Positions 32,529 to 40,599 of a DNA stretch of 41,813 nucleotides are shown here, piece after piece. The stretch covers positions 1 through 41,813 of the forward strand of contig JAEOTW010000033.1 of assembly GCA_016839655.1 (NCBI GenBank), read 5' to 3'. This stretch comes from Promethearchaeota archaeon. Its GTDB lineage: Archaea; Asgardarchaeota; Lokiarchaeia; Sigynarchaeales; SOKP01. A model generated the notes under the pieces. That model was given only the letters and a program-made list of their open reading frames with translations, was not told the DNA's origin and did not search any database. Both the position numbers and the translations under genes were made by a program. Numbering within the stretch: the stretch's first letter is position 1; the number at the start of each line of letters is the position of its first letter.

Positions 32529-32927
32529 TTATTTTTTGACATGCGTTTTAATAAATTCGACAATATCTGAAGTCATTGAGCCGGGCCCATATATATTAGC
32601 GACACCCATCTCTTTTAATTTAGCAAAATCTTTTGCTGGTACTACTCCACCAACTAATATCATAATATTATCAAGTACTCCACGTTCTTTTAGAAGATCA
32701 ATAACTTGCTGTGTATATGCAAAATGAGCTCCAGAATGAATGCTTAATCCAATTACATCAACATCTTCTTGTATAGCTGATTCCACAATTTGTTGTGTAT
32801 TTTGAAATCCTCCAAAAATAAGTTCCATACCAGCATCCCGGATCGCACGACTGACGACTATTCCACCCCTCCAATGACCATCGATTCCAGGTTTGCTCAT
32901 AAGTACTCTAATTTTCTTTTCACTCAT
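32529..32927 (-). CDS. B12-binding small subunit of acyl-CoA mutase
   Basis: A 132-residue cobalamin-binding domain. DGHWRG (about 16-21) holds the lower-axial-ligand His; GLSIHSGAHF (about 60-69) and LVGGVVPAKD, GVANIYGPG complete the Rossmann-like B12 fold. As a separate chain it corresponds to the C-terminal domain of methylmalonyl-CoA mutase and to the IcmB/HcmB small subunits. It lies 17 nt behind the large subunit with a GAGGTG SD. The active enzyme should be a heterotetramer or similar with the large chain; cofactor presumably from CobA at 10729. Confidence 0.93.
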   Translation of the reverse strand: MSEKKIRVLMSKPGIDGHWRGGIVVSRAIRDAGMELIFGGFQNTQQIVESAIQEDVDVIGLSIHSGAHFAYTQQVIDLLKERGVLDNIMILVGGVVPAKDFAKLKEMGVANIYGPGSMTSDIVEFIKTHVKK

Positions 32928-32944
32928 ATTTTACACCTCAAAAA

Positions 32945-34618
32945 TTATATTGCTAAGGGAGGATCCCAAGTTCCCCAGATTTCTCTGTAAATATTACATA
33001 CTTCTCCACAAGTTGCTCCTTCTTTAGTAGCTTCCATAACGATAGGCATCACATTTTCTTCTTTTTCACAGACATCTCTTAGTTTGTCAAAAATCTTTTC
33101 TAATTTTGCATTATCTCTGCGAGCTTTCAATTTTTCAATCCTAGTTACTTCAATATCTATTGCTTCTTTATTAGTTCTAAAAACGTCCGTAACAGTATCA
33201 TAAGGTACAGCATATTTATTTACACCAAGCATTACTTCATCACCACTTTCAATTTTCATTCTGCGTTTATGGAATGCATCTCTCATTTCCTTGTATAAGA
33301 ATCCAGTAGAGAGTGCTTTATCAATGGTACCTACTTTTTGGATTTTATCAATATATTTCCAGACTCTATCTTCAACTTCATCAGTAAGCCATTCGATAAA
33401 GTATGATCCAGCGAGAGGATCTATAGTATTATGAATTTTAGTTTCATCTGAAATAACTTGTTGAGTTCTTAAAGCAACTAATGCAGCTTCTTCAGAAGGT
33501 AAACAAATAGCCTCATCATACGAATTCGTGTGTAATGATTGACATCCCCCTAAATTAGCCTCTAATGCTTGGATTGCAGTTCTTACGATGTTAATTTTGG
33601 GTGATTGAGCTGTTAAAGAAGATCCTGCAGTTTGAACATGGAATCGGAATCCTAAATTTCTAGGATCTTTAACTTCATACTTATCTTTCATTAATTTATA
33701 CCATATTCTTCTTGCGGCTCTAAATTTCGCTATTTCTTCAAAGAAATCTTTATGAGCAGCTAAATGGAATGCTAAACGGCCAACGAAATCATCAGCTTTC
33801 CAACCTCTCTCAATTAAGTTATCAATATGAGAACAGGCACTTGCAAATACAAAGCCCAATTCTTGGACGGCATCAATACCACCCTCTCGATAATTGTATC
33901 CTGTGAAGTTAATTGGATGCCATTTTGGTACATTTTTTTGAGCAACAGTCCATTCTATGAAATCACAAGCCAACCGGAGAATGTGATTAGGAGGGCTATT
34001 TTTATATGGAATATATCCAACTGTCATGGTAAGTATATCATTTTGTGTTGTTCCCATTAATTGTTTTAGGTCATAACCACGCATTTGTGCCATATTGAAG
34101 TACATTGAACAAACAGGAGCGCATGTAAAAGGCTCTACCACTAAGGCAACACTTATCTTATCAATTGGAATATCTTCGGTAAGGGCAAAAAGGCTGTCTA
34201 TGCAATAAAGAGGTACACCTGAAGTACCAACTTCTGGTGCTCCATCCGCATTTGTAGGATCGATTCCATTAAAAGTTAGAGCATCCACAGCTGCACTAAA
34301 ACCAGTCTCCCCGTTTTTATATAAAAATTTCCATCTTTTATTCGTTTCTTCAGGTGTTCCATGACCTGAAAATAATCTCATTGTCCAAAGTCTTCCACGA
34401 TACATTGTTGGATATACACCCCTAGTATAAGGCTCTTGTCCTGGAAACCCTAATTTGTCGAAATAATCTCCTTTTACATCTAAAGGCGTATATAAATGTT
34501 TTATTGGAATATCAGAATCAGTAACAAATTTTACATCACGTTCTTTCGCATCTTTTACTTTTTCATCCCAAGAATCTTTTTTTTGCTGAATTTTATATAG
34601 ATAATTTTTATCAAACAT
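32945..34618 (-). CDS. B12-dependent acyl-CoA mutase, large subunit, atypical active site
   Basis: A 557-residue TIM-barrel subunit. It keeps the family frame: YPTMYRGRLWTMR, TQNDIL (Gln192), WHPINFTGY, FRFHVQTAGSSLTAQSP, QSLHTNSYDEAICLP and IDPLAGSYFIEWLT. But key residues differ from methylmalonyl-CoA mutase: Phe83 for Tyr89, Tyr202 for Arg207 (the carboxylate clamp) and Asn242 for His244 (YHMQEAG becomes YNYREGG). Asp117 of 2-hydroxyisobutyryl-CoA mutase is Ala. So it is probably not a methylmalonyl-CoA mutase despite what automatic annotation will say; the substrate is open. Numbers come from hand alignment. First in a mutase operon with its small subunit and MeaB. Confidence 0.88.
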   Translation of the reverse strand: MFDKNYLYKIQQKKDSWDEKVKDAKERDVKFVTDSDIPIKHLYTPLDVKGDYFDKLGFPGQEPYTRGVYPTMYRGRLWTMRLFSGHGTPEETNKRWKFLYKNGETGFSAAVDALTFNGIDPTNADGAPEVGTSGVPLYCIDSLFALTEDIPIDKISVALVVEPFTCAPVCSMYFNMAQMRGYDLKQLMGTTQNDILTMTVGYIPYKNSPPNHILRLACDFIEWTVAQKNVPKWHPINFTGYNYREGGIDAVQELGFVFASACSHIDNLIERGWKADDFVGRLAFHLAAHKDFFEEIAKFRAARRIWYKLMKDKYEVKDPRNLGFRFHVQTAGSSLTAQSPKINIVRTAIQALEANLGGCQSLHTNSYDEAICLPSEEAALVALRTQQVISDETKIHNTIDPLAGSYFIEWLTDEVEDRVWKYIDKIQKVGTIDKALSTGFLYKEMRDAFHKRRMKIESGDEVMLGVNKYAVPYDTVTDVFRTNKEAIDIEVTRIEKLKARRDNAKLEKIFDKLRDVCEKEENVMPIVMEATKEGATCGEVCNIYREIWGTWDPPLAI

Positions 34619-34731
34619 AGTTCAAATCTCAATTTTTAACTATTTAAGTTAAATTTTCATTTAATTTAAAGTAATTTTTTGAAGTTAAAAAAATTATAAT
34701 AATTAATGAACTTACAATTGAGATTATAGAA

Positions 34732-35058
34732 ATGGATAACAAAGTTACAGAATATATAGAAAAACAAATATCTCCTCAAAAAGAGATTTGTCTAAGTCTT
34801 AGAGAAATTATATTAAAGACTTTTCCTTCTATAAAGGAAGAGATGAAATGGGGAGTACCCAACTATGGAAATTTGTATTATTTTGTTGCTCTAAAAGCGC
34901 ATGTAAATTTAGGTTTTTCTATTAAAAATTTGAATAATGATGAGATTAAACTCCTTGAAGGAACTGGTAAAACGATGCAACATATAAAAATAAAAACTGT
35001 AGAAGATATCGATGAACAAAGAATAGTAAAATTATTAACAATGATAATGGATAAATAA
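34732..35058 (+). CDS. DUF1801 protein (YdhG/iron-chaperone-like)
   Basis: A 108-residue protein of the DUF1801 fold: KVTEYIEKQISPQKEICLSLREIIL near the start, then EEMKWGVPNYGN.YYFVALKAHVNLGF, and a C-terminal helix. The MKWG.P.Y.. and K.H.NLGF motifs are family hallmarks. It resembles frataxin-like iron chaperones in fold, but function in archaea is not known. It stands alone between the mutase operon (divergent) and the ferredoxin-domain gene. No good SD. Confidence 0.85.
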   Translation: MDNKVTEYIEKQISPQKEICLSLREIILKTFPSIKEEMKWGVPNYGNLYYFVALKAHVNLGFSIKNLNNDEIKLLEGTGKTMQHIKIKTVEDIDEQRIVKLLTMIMDK

Positions 35059-35135
35059 AAAAGAAATGACTTTTAATAAATTTAAAGAACAATAAAATCT
35101 TAAATAAATTATTAAAATCAAGCGTGCGAATAATC

Positions 35136-36236
35136 ATGTCTGAAAAATTATGGTTTAAGGTCGCAAGGAACTTCATAAAAGCAGGACAATTGCCAATACG
35201 AGTAAGCGATATTATTATAGAAATAATGCAAACCTTACTGACTGAAGAACAAGCAAAATTTATAACCTTGTTGAAAAAACGTTCTTACAACATTGACGAA
35301 ATAAAGCCTTTAACAGATATGGATGATAAGGCTCTAAATAAGATGCTAAACGACTTAATGGACATAGGTGTGATTACTGGGATTCCTAGCAGAAGTACAG
35401 GTATTATGGTTTATCGAAAGACTCCACTACTTCCGGGAATTATTGAATTTACCTTGATGCGTGGTGAAACTGACGAAAGAGCAAAAAATTTGGCAAAATT
35501 ATATTCCAAATTATATAAACAAGTAGTCAAAGACACTCAAAATAATTATGATCAAATGGTCCAAGAATTTAAAAATGGGCCTTCACTTGATAGAGTTGTT
35601 CCGGTTGAAGAAGAAGTAGTAGTAAAAGATGAAGTTGTTTTACCACTAGAAGAAATTTCGAAATTAGTTGAAAAACATGAGAGTATTGGAGTTACGGTAT
35701 GCTATTGTAGACATAAAAAAGATCTTCTTGATGAGCCATGTGAAGTAACTGAAGAAAGAAGAAACTGTTTTGCTTTTGGTAGAACGGCTGATTTTCTCAT
35801 CCAACATGGTTTTATAGAAAAGATCTCAAAAGAAGAAACAATGGAAATAATGAAGAAAGCCGAAGATGAGGGTCTTGTTCATAAAGCGTTTCATACTAAT
35901 TTGGATATTGAAAAGGATCTTGATGGTATTTGTAATTGCTGTAAGTGTTGCTGTGGAACATTTCTATTACATTATACGGGAGCTGTTCCCTTAATGGATT
36001 TAACTTCACATGTAGCTCATGTTGATGAAGATTTATGTTCTGCATGTGGAACTTGTGAGCAAAGCTGCGCTGCTGAAGCTATTGAACTCATTGATACTGT
36101 GGCTGTTGTTAATGAAGACAGGTGTTTAGGCTGTGGAGTTTGTGCTCACTTATGCCCTGAAAATGCAATAAACTTAGAAAGGACTGAAATGAGAAGAGTT
36201 TTTATACCTCCTCCAAAAATAAGTCAAAAAAATTAA
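35136..36236 (+). CDS. Winged-helix plus 4Fe-4S ferredoxin protein
   Basis: A 366-residue protein. The N-terminal about 80 residues include a winged-helix-like part (LTEEQAKFITLLKKRSYNIDEI, then DDKALNKMLNDLMDIGVI). The middle has Cys motifs CYCRH..., NCFAFG and ICNCCKCCCGTFL, and the C-terminus two ferredoxin motifs, CSACGTCEQSCAAEA and CLGCGVCAHLCPENA. This domain order is common in anaerobic archaea and anaerobic bacteria; it may sense or relay redox state. I set the start at ATG 35136 rather than GTG 35124. Its stop overlaps by 4 bp with the convergent acyltransferase gene. Confidence 0.85.
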   Translation: MSEKLWFKVARNFIKAGQLPIRVSDIIIEIMQTLLTEEQAKFITLLKKRSYNIDEIKPLTDMDDKALNKMLNDLMDIGVITGIPSRSTGIMVYRKTPLLPGIIEFTLMRGETDERAKNLAKLYSKLYKQVVKDTQNNYDQMVQEFKNGPSLDRVVPVEEEVVVKDEVVLPLEEISKLVEKHESIGVTVCYCRHKKDLLDEPCEVTEERRNCFAFGRTADFLIQHGFIEKISKEETMEIMKKAEDEGLVHKAFHTNLDIEKDLDGICNCCKCCCGTFLLHYTGAVPLMDLTSHVAHVDEDLCSACGTCEQSCAAEAIELIDTVAVVNEDRCLGCGVCAHLCPENAINLERTEMRRVFIPPPKISQKN

Positions 36237-37441
36237 CTCTCATTTTTTTCTTCTTGAGTAGAATTAAGAACAATTTGTTCCTTATGCCTTGTAAATCGTT
36301 TTATGATTTTATCATAGGCCTTTTGAATGAAGTATGAAAATAGAAAAATGAAAGGCACAAATAATAAAACTAAATAAAGATTCTCTCGCGCAAATATATC
36401 TATATTTAATCCTTCCGAAAGAATGGAAGTATAGATAATTAGAAAAATCCTATGGAATAAATAAACACAGAAAGTTGAATAAGCAACTATAGAAAAAGCC
36501 TTATCTATTTTTATTCTTGGGAGTAAAAGTTTAAACGATTTTATAAAAGCATAAGATAGTGATATTATAAAAATGATATAAACCAATATTATCAGATCAG
36601 TCAATAGAACTGCTACAGCACATTCAATTATACTAGGTTGTAAATCTAAAATCTGGAATAAAAAAGTAGTTCCATATTCTGAATTAAAATATGAAAAACA
36701 GTATTGAGTTAACAGTAAATATATTACAATACTTAGAGCTGCCGTTCCAAATCCTACAATAATTGGAAGATATTTTGGTTTTTTAGTTAAAAATTCTTTA
36801 ACTTGAGTATATTGTGATGATGTATATATATTTGCGGAGACTATGCCCAGAATAAAAAGAAGGTAATAATAGAAAAAGCGGTATTCGAATAAACCGGTAT
36901 AAATATTAATAATCGCAAACATAAATAAAATAATTAATGCTGTAGGTATTATCCGTTTAATAGAGCCTGTAGCACTTAAGATTATAAATATCAAATAATA
37001 AATTACAATTATACCAATAAACCAAAGAGTCCAGATAGCCCATCCATATGCTGGGGCAACAATCATTTGTATTCCAAGAATATGTGCGAATATGTAGAAA
37101 AACCCCTGATCCCAGTAGCCAAAAAAAATAATAAATAAGATCAAGGCAATCCAATAAAGGGGAAATATTCTTAGAAACCTTTTTTTAAAAAAACCAAATA
37201 ATTTTTTAGTATTATTGATGCTTCTGTTATTCTTATTTAAATAAAGTCCAAATCCTGAAACGAAAACTAATGATCCCATGGCGACGTGAATTCCAAGTGT
37301 ATGAAGTAAAAATCCTTGGTAAGGAGTATAATCCATAGGGAAAGGATATGCATAATTATTTGGTATATGAATCAAAACCACAACAATGAAAATTGCAATT
37401 ATTCGAAGAATATCTAATTCTGGGAGTTTTTTGCGTTCCAT
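36233..37441 (-). CDS. Membrane acyltransferase, family 3 (OafA/YrhL-like)
   Basis: A 402-residue integral membrane protein with about ten TM helices. It starts ELDILRIIAIFIVVVLIHI, the family-3 acyltransferase opening, with His in helix 1 as in the catalytic site, followed by GFGLYLNK and FFKKRFLRIFPLYWIAL, the R-R/K..RI.P.Y box. Such enzymes O-acetylate sugars or other cell-surface compounds. The C-terminal tail is charged. Substrate unknown. Divergent from the MscS gene; 37442-37657 is the shared promoter region, with no gene seen. Confidence 0.87.
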   Translation of the reverse strand: MERKKLPELDILRIIAIFIVVVLIHIPNNYAYPFPMDYTPYQGFLLHTLGIHVAMGSLVFVSGFGLYLNKNNRSINNTKKLFGFFKKRFLRIFPLYWIALILFIIFFGYWDQGFFYIFAHILGIQMIVAPAYGWAIWTLWFIGIIVIYYLIFIILSATGSIKRIIPTALIILFMFAIINIYTGLFEYRFFYYYLLFILGIVSANIYTSSQYTQVKEFLTKKPKYLPIIVGFGTAALSIVIYLLLTQYCFSYFNSEYGTTFLFQILDLQPSIIECAVAVLLTDLIILVYIIFIISLSYAFIKSFKLLLPRIKIDKAFSIVAYSTFCVYLFHRIFLIIYTSILSEGLNIDIFARENLYLVLLFVPFIFLFSYFIQKAYDKIIKRFTRHKEQIVLNSTQEEKNES

Positions 37442-37657
37442 ATTTAAATATCCAATTAAAAGTTTAATTACCTAATTAATTTTATTTTGTATTATTGTAC
37501 ATTAATAAACTTAATCGGAAATTTGTCAATCAACTGAGATTTTAAGACAAAAAATCATAACATTCTAAAATTGAAGAATTTATTTATTATATGAAAATAT
37601 TTTAAAAGAGATCCTACAAAATAACATCATAAAAATAAAATACTTAGTGTTAACAAT

Positions 37658-38470
37658 ATGCTTTTTCAAAATATTTTAGATATCATATTTGGATGGATTT
37701 ATGATAACTTATTCAATATAGTAACCGTTGCAATCGCGATAATAATTGGATGGATTATATATATTATTTTTAAAAAGCAAATTAAGCGATTGCAGAGACA
37801 AGGAAAATTAGAGGAATTAACTGCAAGAAATCTGCAGAGAATTGTAAAAATATTAATTATTCTAGTTATTTTAAGTATGATTTTAGTTCAATTCGTGGAA
37901 GCAATAGGGCTAATTACATCCCTATTCACACTTGTAGGGAGCACTATTCTTGGTTTTGCCGCAATAAGCACATTTGGAAATGCAATTGCAGGGATAATTA
38001 TAATGACAAGTAGACCATTTGTTGTGGGTGATTTTCTTATATATAAAGATAAAATCGCAAGAGTCTATGAAATCAAATTAATATTTACGAAATTGATTGA
38101 TTTTGACGGTGTCAAAATTTCTATTCCTAATCAGAAATTATTATCAGATGAAACGGAAAATCTTGGTAAGAAGGATGTAATTAGAAGAAAAATTAAAATT
38201 ACAGCTGACTATAGTGAAGATCATGGTAAAGTAGAGAATGCCTTATTAGAAGCAGTCAATTCTATCCCAGAAGTATTGAAAGATCCTAAACCTTTTGTTT
38301 CGATATCAGAATTTCAAGAATTTGCAATTGAATATACATTATTTGTATTTATTAATGATATTAATTCGATGATGAAAATGGAAGCTGATTTAAGATTAGC
38401 TGTTTTAAACTCTGTAAATAAATATGGAATTGACATTAGTACCCCGAGTATAGTTAAAAGAATTGAATAA
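37658..38470 (+). CDS. Small-conductance mechanosensitive channel (MscS family)
   Basis: A 270-residue channel. Three TM helices (about 18-38, 64-84 and 90-112) lead to the conserved pore helix and beta domain: TLVGSTILGFAAISTFGNAIAGIIIMTSRPFVVGDFL, then a KIARVYEI.L..T strand and an IPNQKLLSD segment. The C-terminal alpha/beta domain is complete. It opens under membrane tension to release solutes. The CorA gene follows after 42 nt with its own SD and is probably cotranscribed. Confidence 0.92.
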   Translation: MLFQNILDIIFGWIYDNLFNIVTVAIAIIIGWIIYIIFKKQIKRLQRQGKLEELTARNLQRIVKILIILVILSMILVQFVEAIGLITSLFTLVGSTILGFAAISTFGNAIAGIIIMTSRPFVVGDFLIYKDKIARVYEIKLIFTKLIDFDGVKISIPNQKLLSDETENLGKKDVIRRKIKITADYSEDHGKVENALLEAVNSIPEVLKDPKPFVSISEFQEFAIEYTLFVFINDINSMMKMEADLRLAVLNSVNKYGIDISTPSIVKRIE

Positions 38471-38498
38471 ATAAGCCAAATAGTCAAAATTAATTTTC

Positions 38499-38505
38499 GG
38501 GGTGA
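38499..38505 (+). promoter_or_regulatory. SD (GGGGTGA) before the ATT start of corA
   Basis: GGGGTGA, then seven nt, then ATT (38513-38515) in frame with CorA. From the in-frame stop at 38468 to TTG 38690 no ATG, GTG or TTG occurs. Confidence 0.65.
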
Positions 38506-38512
38506 GAATCAA

Positions 38513-39592
38513 ATTCGAAATCTTTCAAAAAAAATAGGTAGAGTTAGACGCAAGCCAAAAAAAATAGGAATCCCTCCAGGTACTTTAGTATATACTGGAG
38601 AAAAGCCAAAAATACCAACAAAAATTAATATCTACGACTATAGCAAAGACTATTATTCTGTCAGTGAGAATGTAAAGCCTGATGAAAAATTGATAGATAT
38701 AAAAGATGGTATAGTTAGATTAGTTCACATTACTGGATTAGCTGAAATAAAAACAATTGAAAATATTGGAAACCTATTTGATCTTCATCCCCTTGTTTTA
38801 GAAGATATTTTAAATCCTCATCAACGCCCCAAATTTGAAGATTATGAAAATTATATATTTATAGTTTTAAAGCGACTCTTATGGAATACACAAAATAATG
38901 TTTTTGAAATGGAACAAATAAGCTTAATTCTTGGAATAAATTTTGTAATTTTATTCACAGAATTTGAAAGTAATGCATTTAAACCGATTTTAAATAGGAT
39001 TAAAGAAGCAAGAGGAAGAATAAGATTAATGAAAGCAGATTATTTAGCTTACTCTTTAATAGATGTTATTGTAGATAATTATTTTATAATTCTAGAAGAT
39101 ATTAGGGAAATTATTGATAATTTGGAAGAATTACTGGTAAAAAGTCCTGACCCCGATGTATTACAATCAATTCATAAATTAAAAAGAAATACGATTGATT
39201 TAAGAAGATCTATATGGCCTTTAAGGGAATTGATAAGTAAGCTACAACGGGAACTATCTAAACTCATTAGTGATGAGTTACAAATTTATTTAAGAGATCT
39301 CTATGATCATATATTCAGAATTAGTGATCTCCTGGATAATTATCGAGATATAATTTTTGGGATGTTAGATTTGTATCTTTCAAGTGTAAGTAATAAAATG
39401 AACGACATTATGAAAGTTTTAACCATGATCTCTACTATCTTTATTCCATTATCTTTTCTAGCGGGATTTTATGGAATGAATTTTATTATTTACCCCAATT
39501 TTCAGCTTGATTTGTTTATAATTCTAATAATAATCATGATAATTATCAGCTTATCTATGATTTTGTTGTTCAAAAAGAAGAAATGGATATAA
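38513..39592 (+). CDS. corA: CorA family Mg2+/Co2+ transporter (ATT start)
   Basis: A 359-residue pentameric divalent-cation channel. The N-terminal cytoplasmic part includes KKIGIPPGTLVYTGEKPK (about 15-34), usual for archaeal CorA, then HPLVLEDILNPHQRPKFEDYENYIF (about 95-119) and the long stalk helix. Two C-terminal TM helices flank YGMNF, the selectivity-filter signature (about residue 323), followed by Lys-rich KKKKW. A conventional start (TTG 38690) would remove 59 residues of this domain. ATT 38513 with its SD restores them. Cotranscribed with MscS. Confidence 0.9.
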   Translation: MRNLSKKIGRVRRKPKKIGIPPGTLVYTGEKPKIPTKINIYDYSKDYYSVSENVKPDEKLIDIKDGIVRLVHITGLAEIKTIENIGNLFDLHPLVLEDILNPHQRPKFEDYENYIFIVLKRLLWNTQNNVFEMEQISLILGINFVILFTEFESNAFKPILNRIKEARGRIRLMKADYLAYSLIDVIVDNYFIILEDIREIIDNLEELLVKSPDPDVLQSIHKLKRNTIDLRRSIWPLRELISKLQRELSKLISDELQIYLRDLYDHIFRISDLLDNYRDIIFGMLDLYLSSVSNKMNDIMKVLTMISTIFIPLSFLAGFYGMNFIIYPNFQLDLFIILIIIMIIISLSMILLFKKKKWI

Positions 39593-39597
39593 TAATT

Positions 39598-40407
39598 TTA
39601 AGATTGAGAAATGTAATATCTAAATTTATCATCATCGATCTGCCATGCTTCAAAGAAATCAAAAGCTATTTTAGTATCCCATAAATTATCTATATTTTCA
39701 ATTCCTTTGTAAAGATCTGTCAGAAGTGTAATATCACAAGGATAATCTCTATGTGATGGATAAAGTTCGAGATTATTCTGTGTATCACACAATTTTATTA
39801 ATTTGGAAAGGGTATGAAGGACTTCAGGAAAGTTCTCCCTTTTAGGTAGGAACTGATCTCCATAGTAAGCTACATCAGTAGTAAATAGTTCACCAGTAGA
39901 GGTTAATAAACAAATAGAGCCTGGAGAGTGCCCTGGACAATGGATTACTTTTACCTCTATATCCCCTAAACCGAATAAATCTCCATCCTTTAATGGTTTA
40001 ATCACTTTTGCAGGAGGAATTAGAAAATTTTGTTTTGCATATACCTTTATCGCTTCATTGGGAGAATCTTTAAAATAAGAAACATCGTAAGGCTTTGAGA
40101 CATAATCTACTTCGTTTTCATGTATGTAGACTTCACCAAATTCGACATTACCCAATGGATGATCCCAATGATAATGAGTATTGAAAACTAAAAGCTTTCT
40201 TATTCCTATTAATTCATCTACTATCGGTTTTAAAGGGGAAAGTCCACATCCTGTATCAAGTAAAAGGGCAGTGTGAGAGCCTAAGAGTAAATAAATATTA
40301 AGAGGATCATTTGTATATACGGGATCAATAAGTGAAATGTTTTCTTTTATGACGTATAAATACTCCTTATGTTTTGAAACTGCGAAATGTTGGTTATTAT
40401 TACTCAT
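39598..40407 (-). CDS. MBL-fold metallo-hydrolase
   Basis: A 269-residue metallo-beta-lactamase-fold hydrolase. Metal ligands are in the order expected: NTHYHWDHPLGN (HxHxDH, about 96-107), HCPGHSPGSICLL (His near 155), TTDVAYYGD (Asp near 175) and a C-terminal YPSHRD (His near 218). It resembles glyoxalase II/lactonase-type members more than RNases. The substrate is not evident. It is convergent with CorA, whose stop lies 5 bp away. ATG start with no SD; 40408-40599 upstream shows only AT-rich promoter DNA. Confidence 0.88.
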   Translation of the reverse strand: MSNNNQHFAVSKHKEYLYVIKENISLIDPVYTNDPLNIYLLLGSHTALLLDTGCGLSPLKPIVDELIGIRKLLVFNTHYHWDHPLGNVEFGEVYIHENEVDYVSKPYDVSYFKDSPNEAIKVYAKQNFLIPPAKVIKPLKDGDLFGLGDIEVKVIHCPGHSPGSICLLTSTGELFTTDVAYYGDQFLPKRENFPEVLHTLSKLIKLCDTQNNLELYPSHRDYPCDITLLTDLYKGIENIDNLWDTKIAFDFFEAWQIDDDKFRYYISQS

Positions 40408-40599
40408 AATTTAAGTTATGATAATCATTGATTTAATATTATTTAAAATATGAATTTCTGCAGAATTGGACATAATTGGAAAAACACTAATAAAGCTATA
40501 TTTTTCATATCCAACTTCAGACCTTGAAATTGAAATTCTAAGAAAATTATAAAAAAATCGTGTTGGTAGAATAAATTAAAAGAAAAAAAAAGATATCCT

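Noticed and set aside
36233..36236. Overlap of two convergent genes as a sign of misannotation
   Set aside because: A 4-bp overlap of stop codons between convergent genes is normal in a compact genome; both proteins end naturally.
5919..38515. Frameshift or pseudogene explanation for the genes whose conserved N-termini lack ATG
   Set aside because: In every case the reading frame is continuous and all conserved residues are present; only the start codon is unusual, so decay is unlikely.
40451..40528. Short plus-strand frame with Cys and GHNW that looked like a zinc-finger fragment
   Set aside because: Only 25 codons, no SD, no second Cys pair; indistinguishable from chance in AT-rich promoter DNA.
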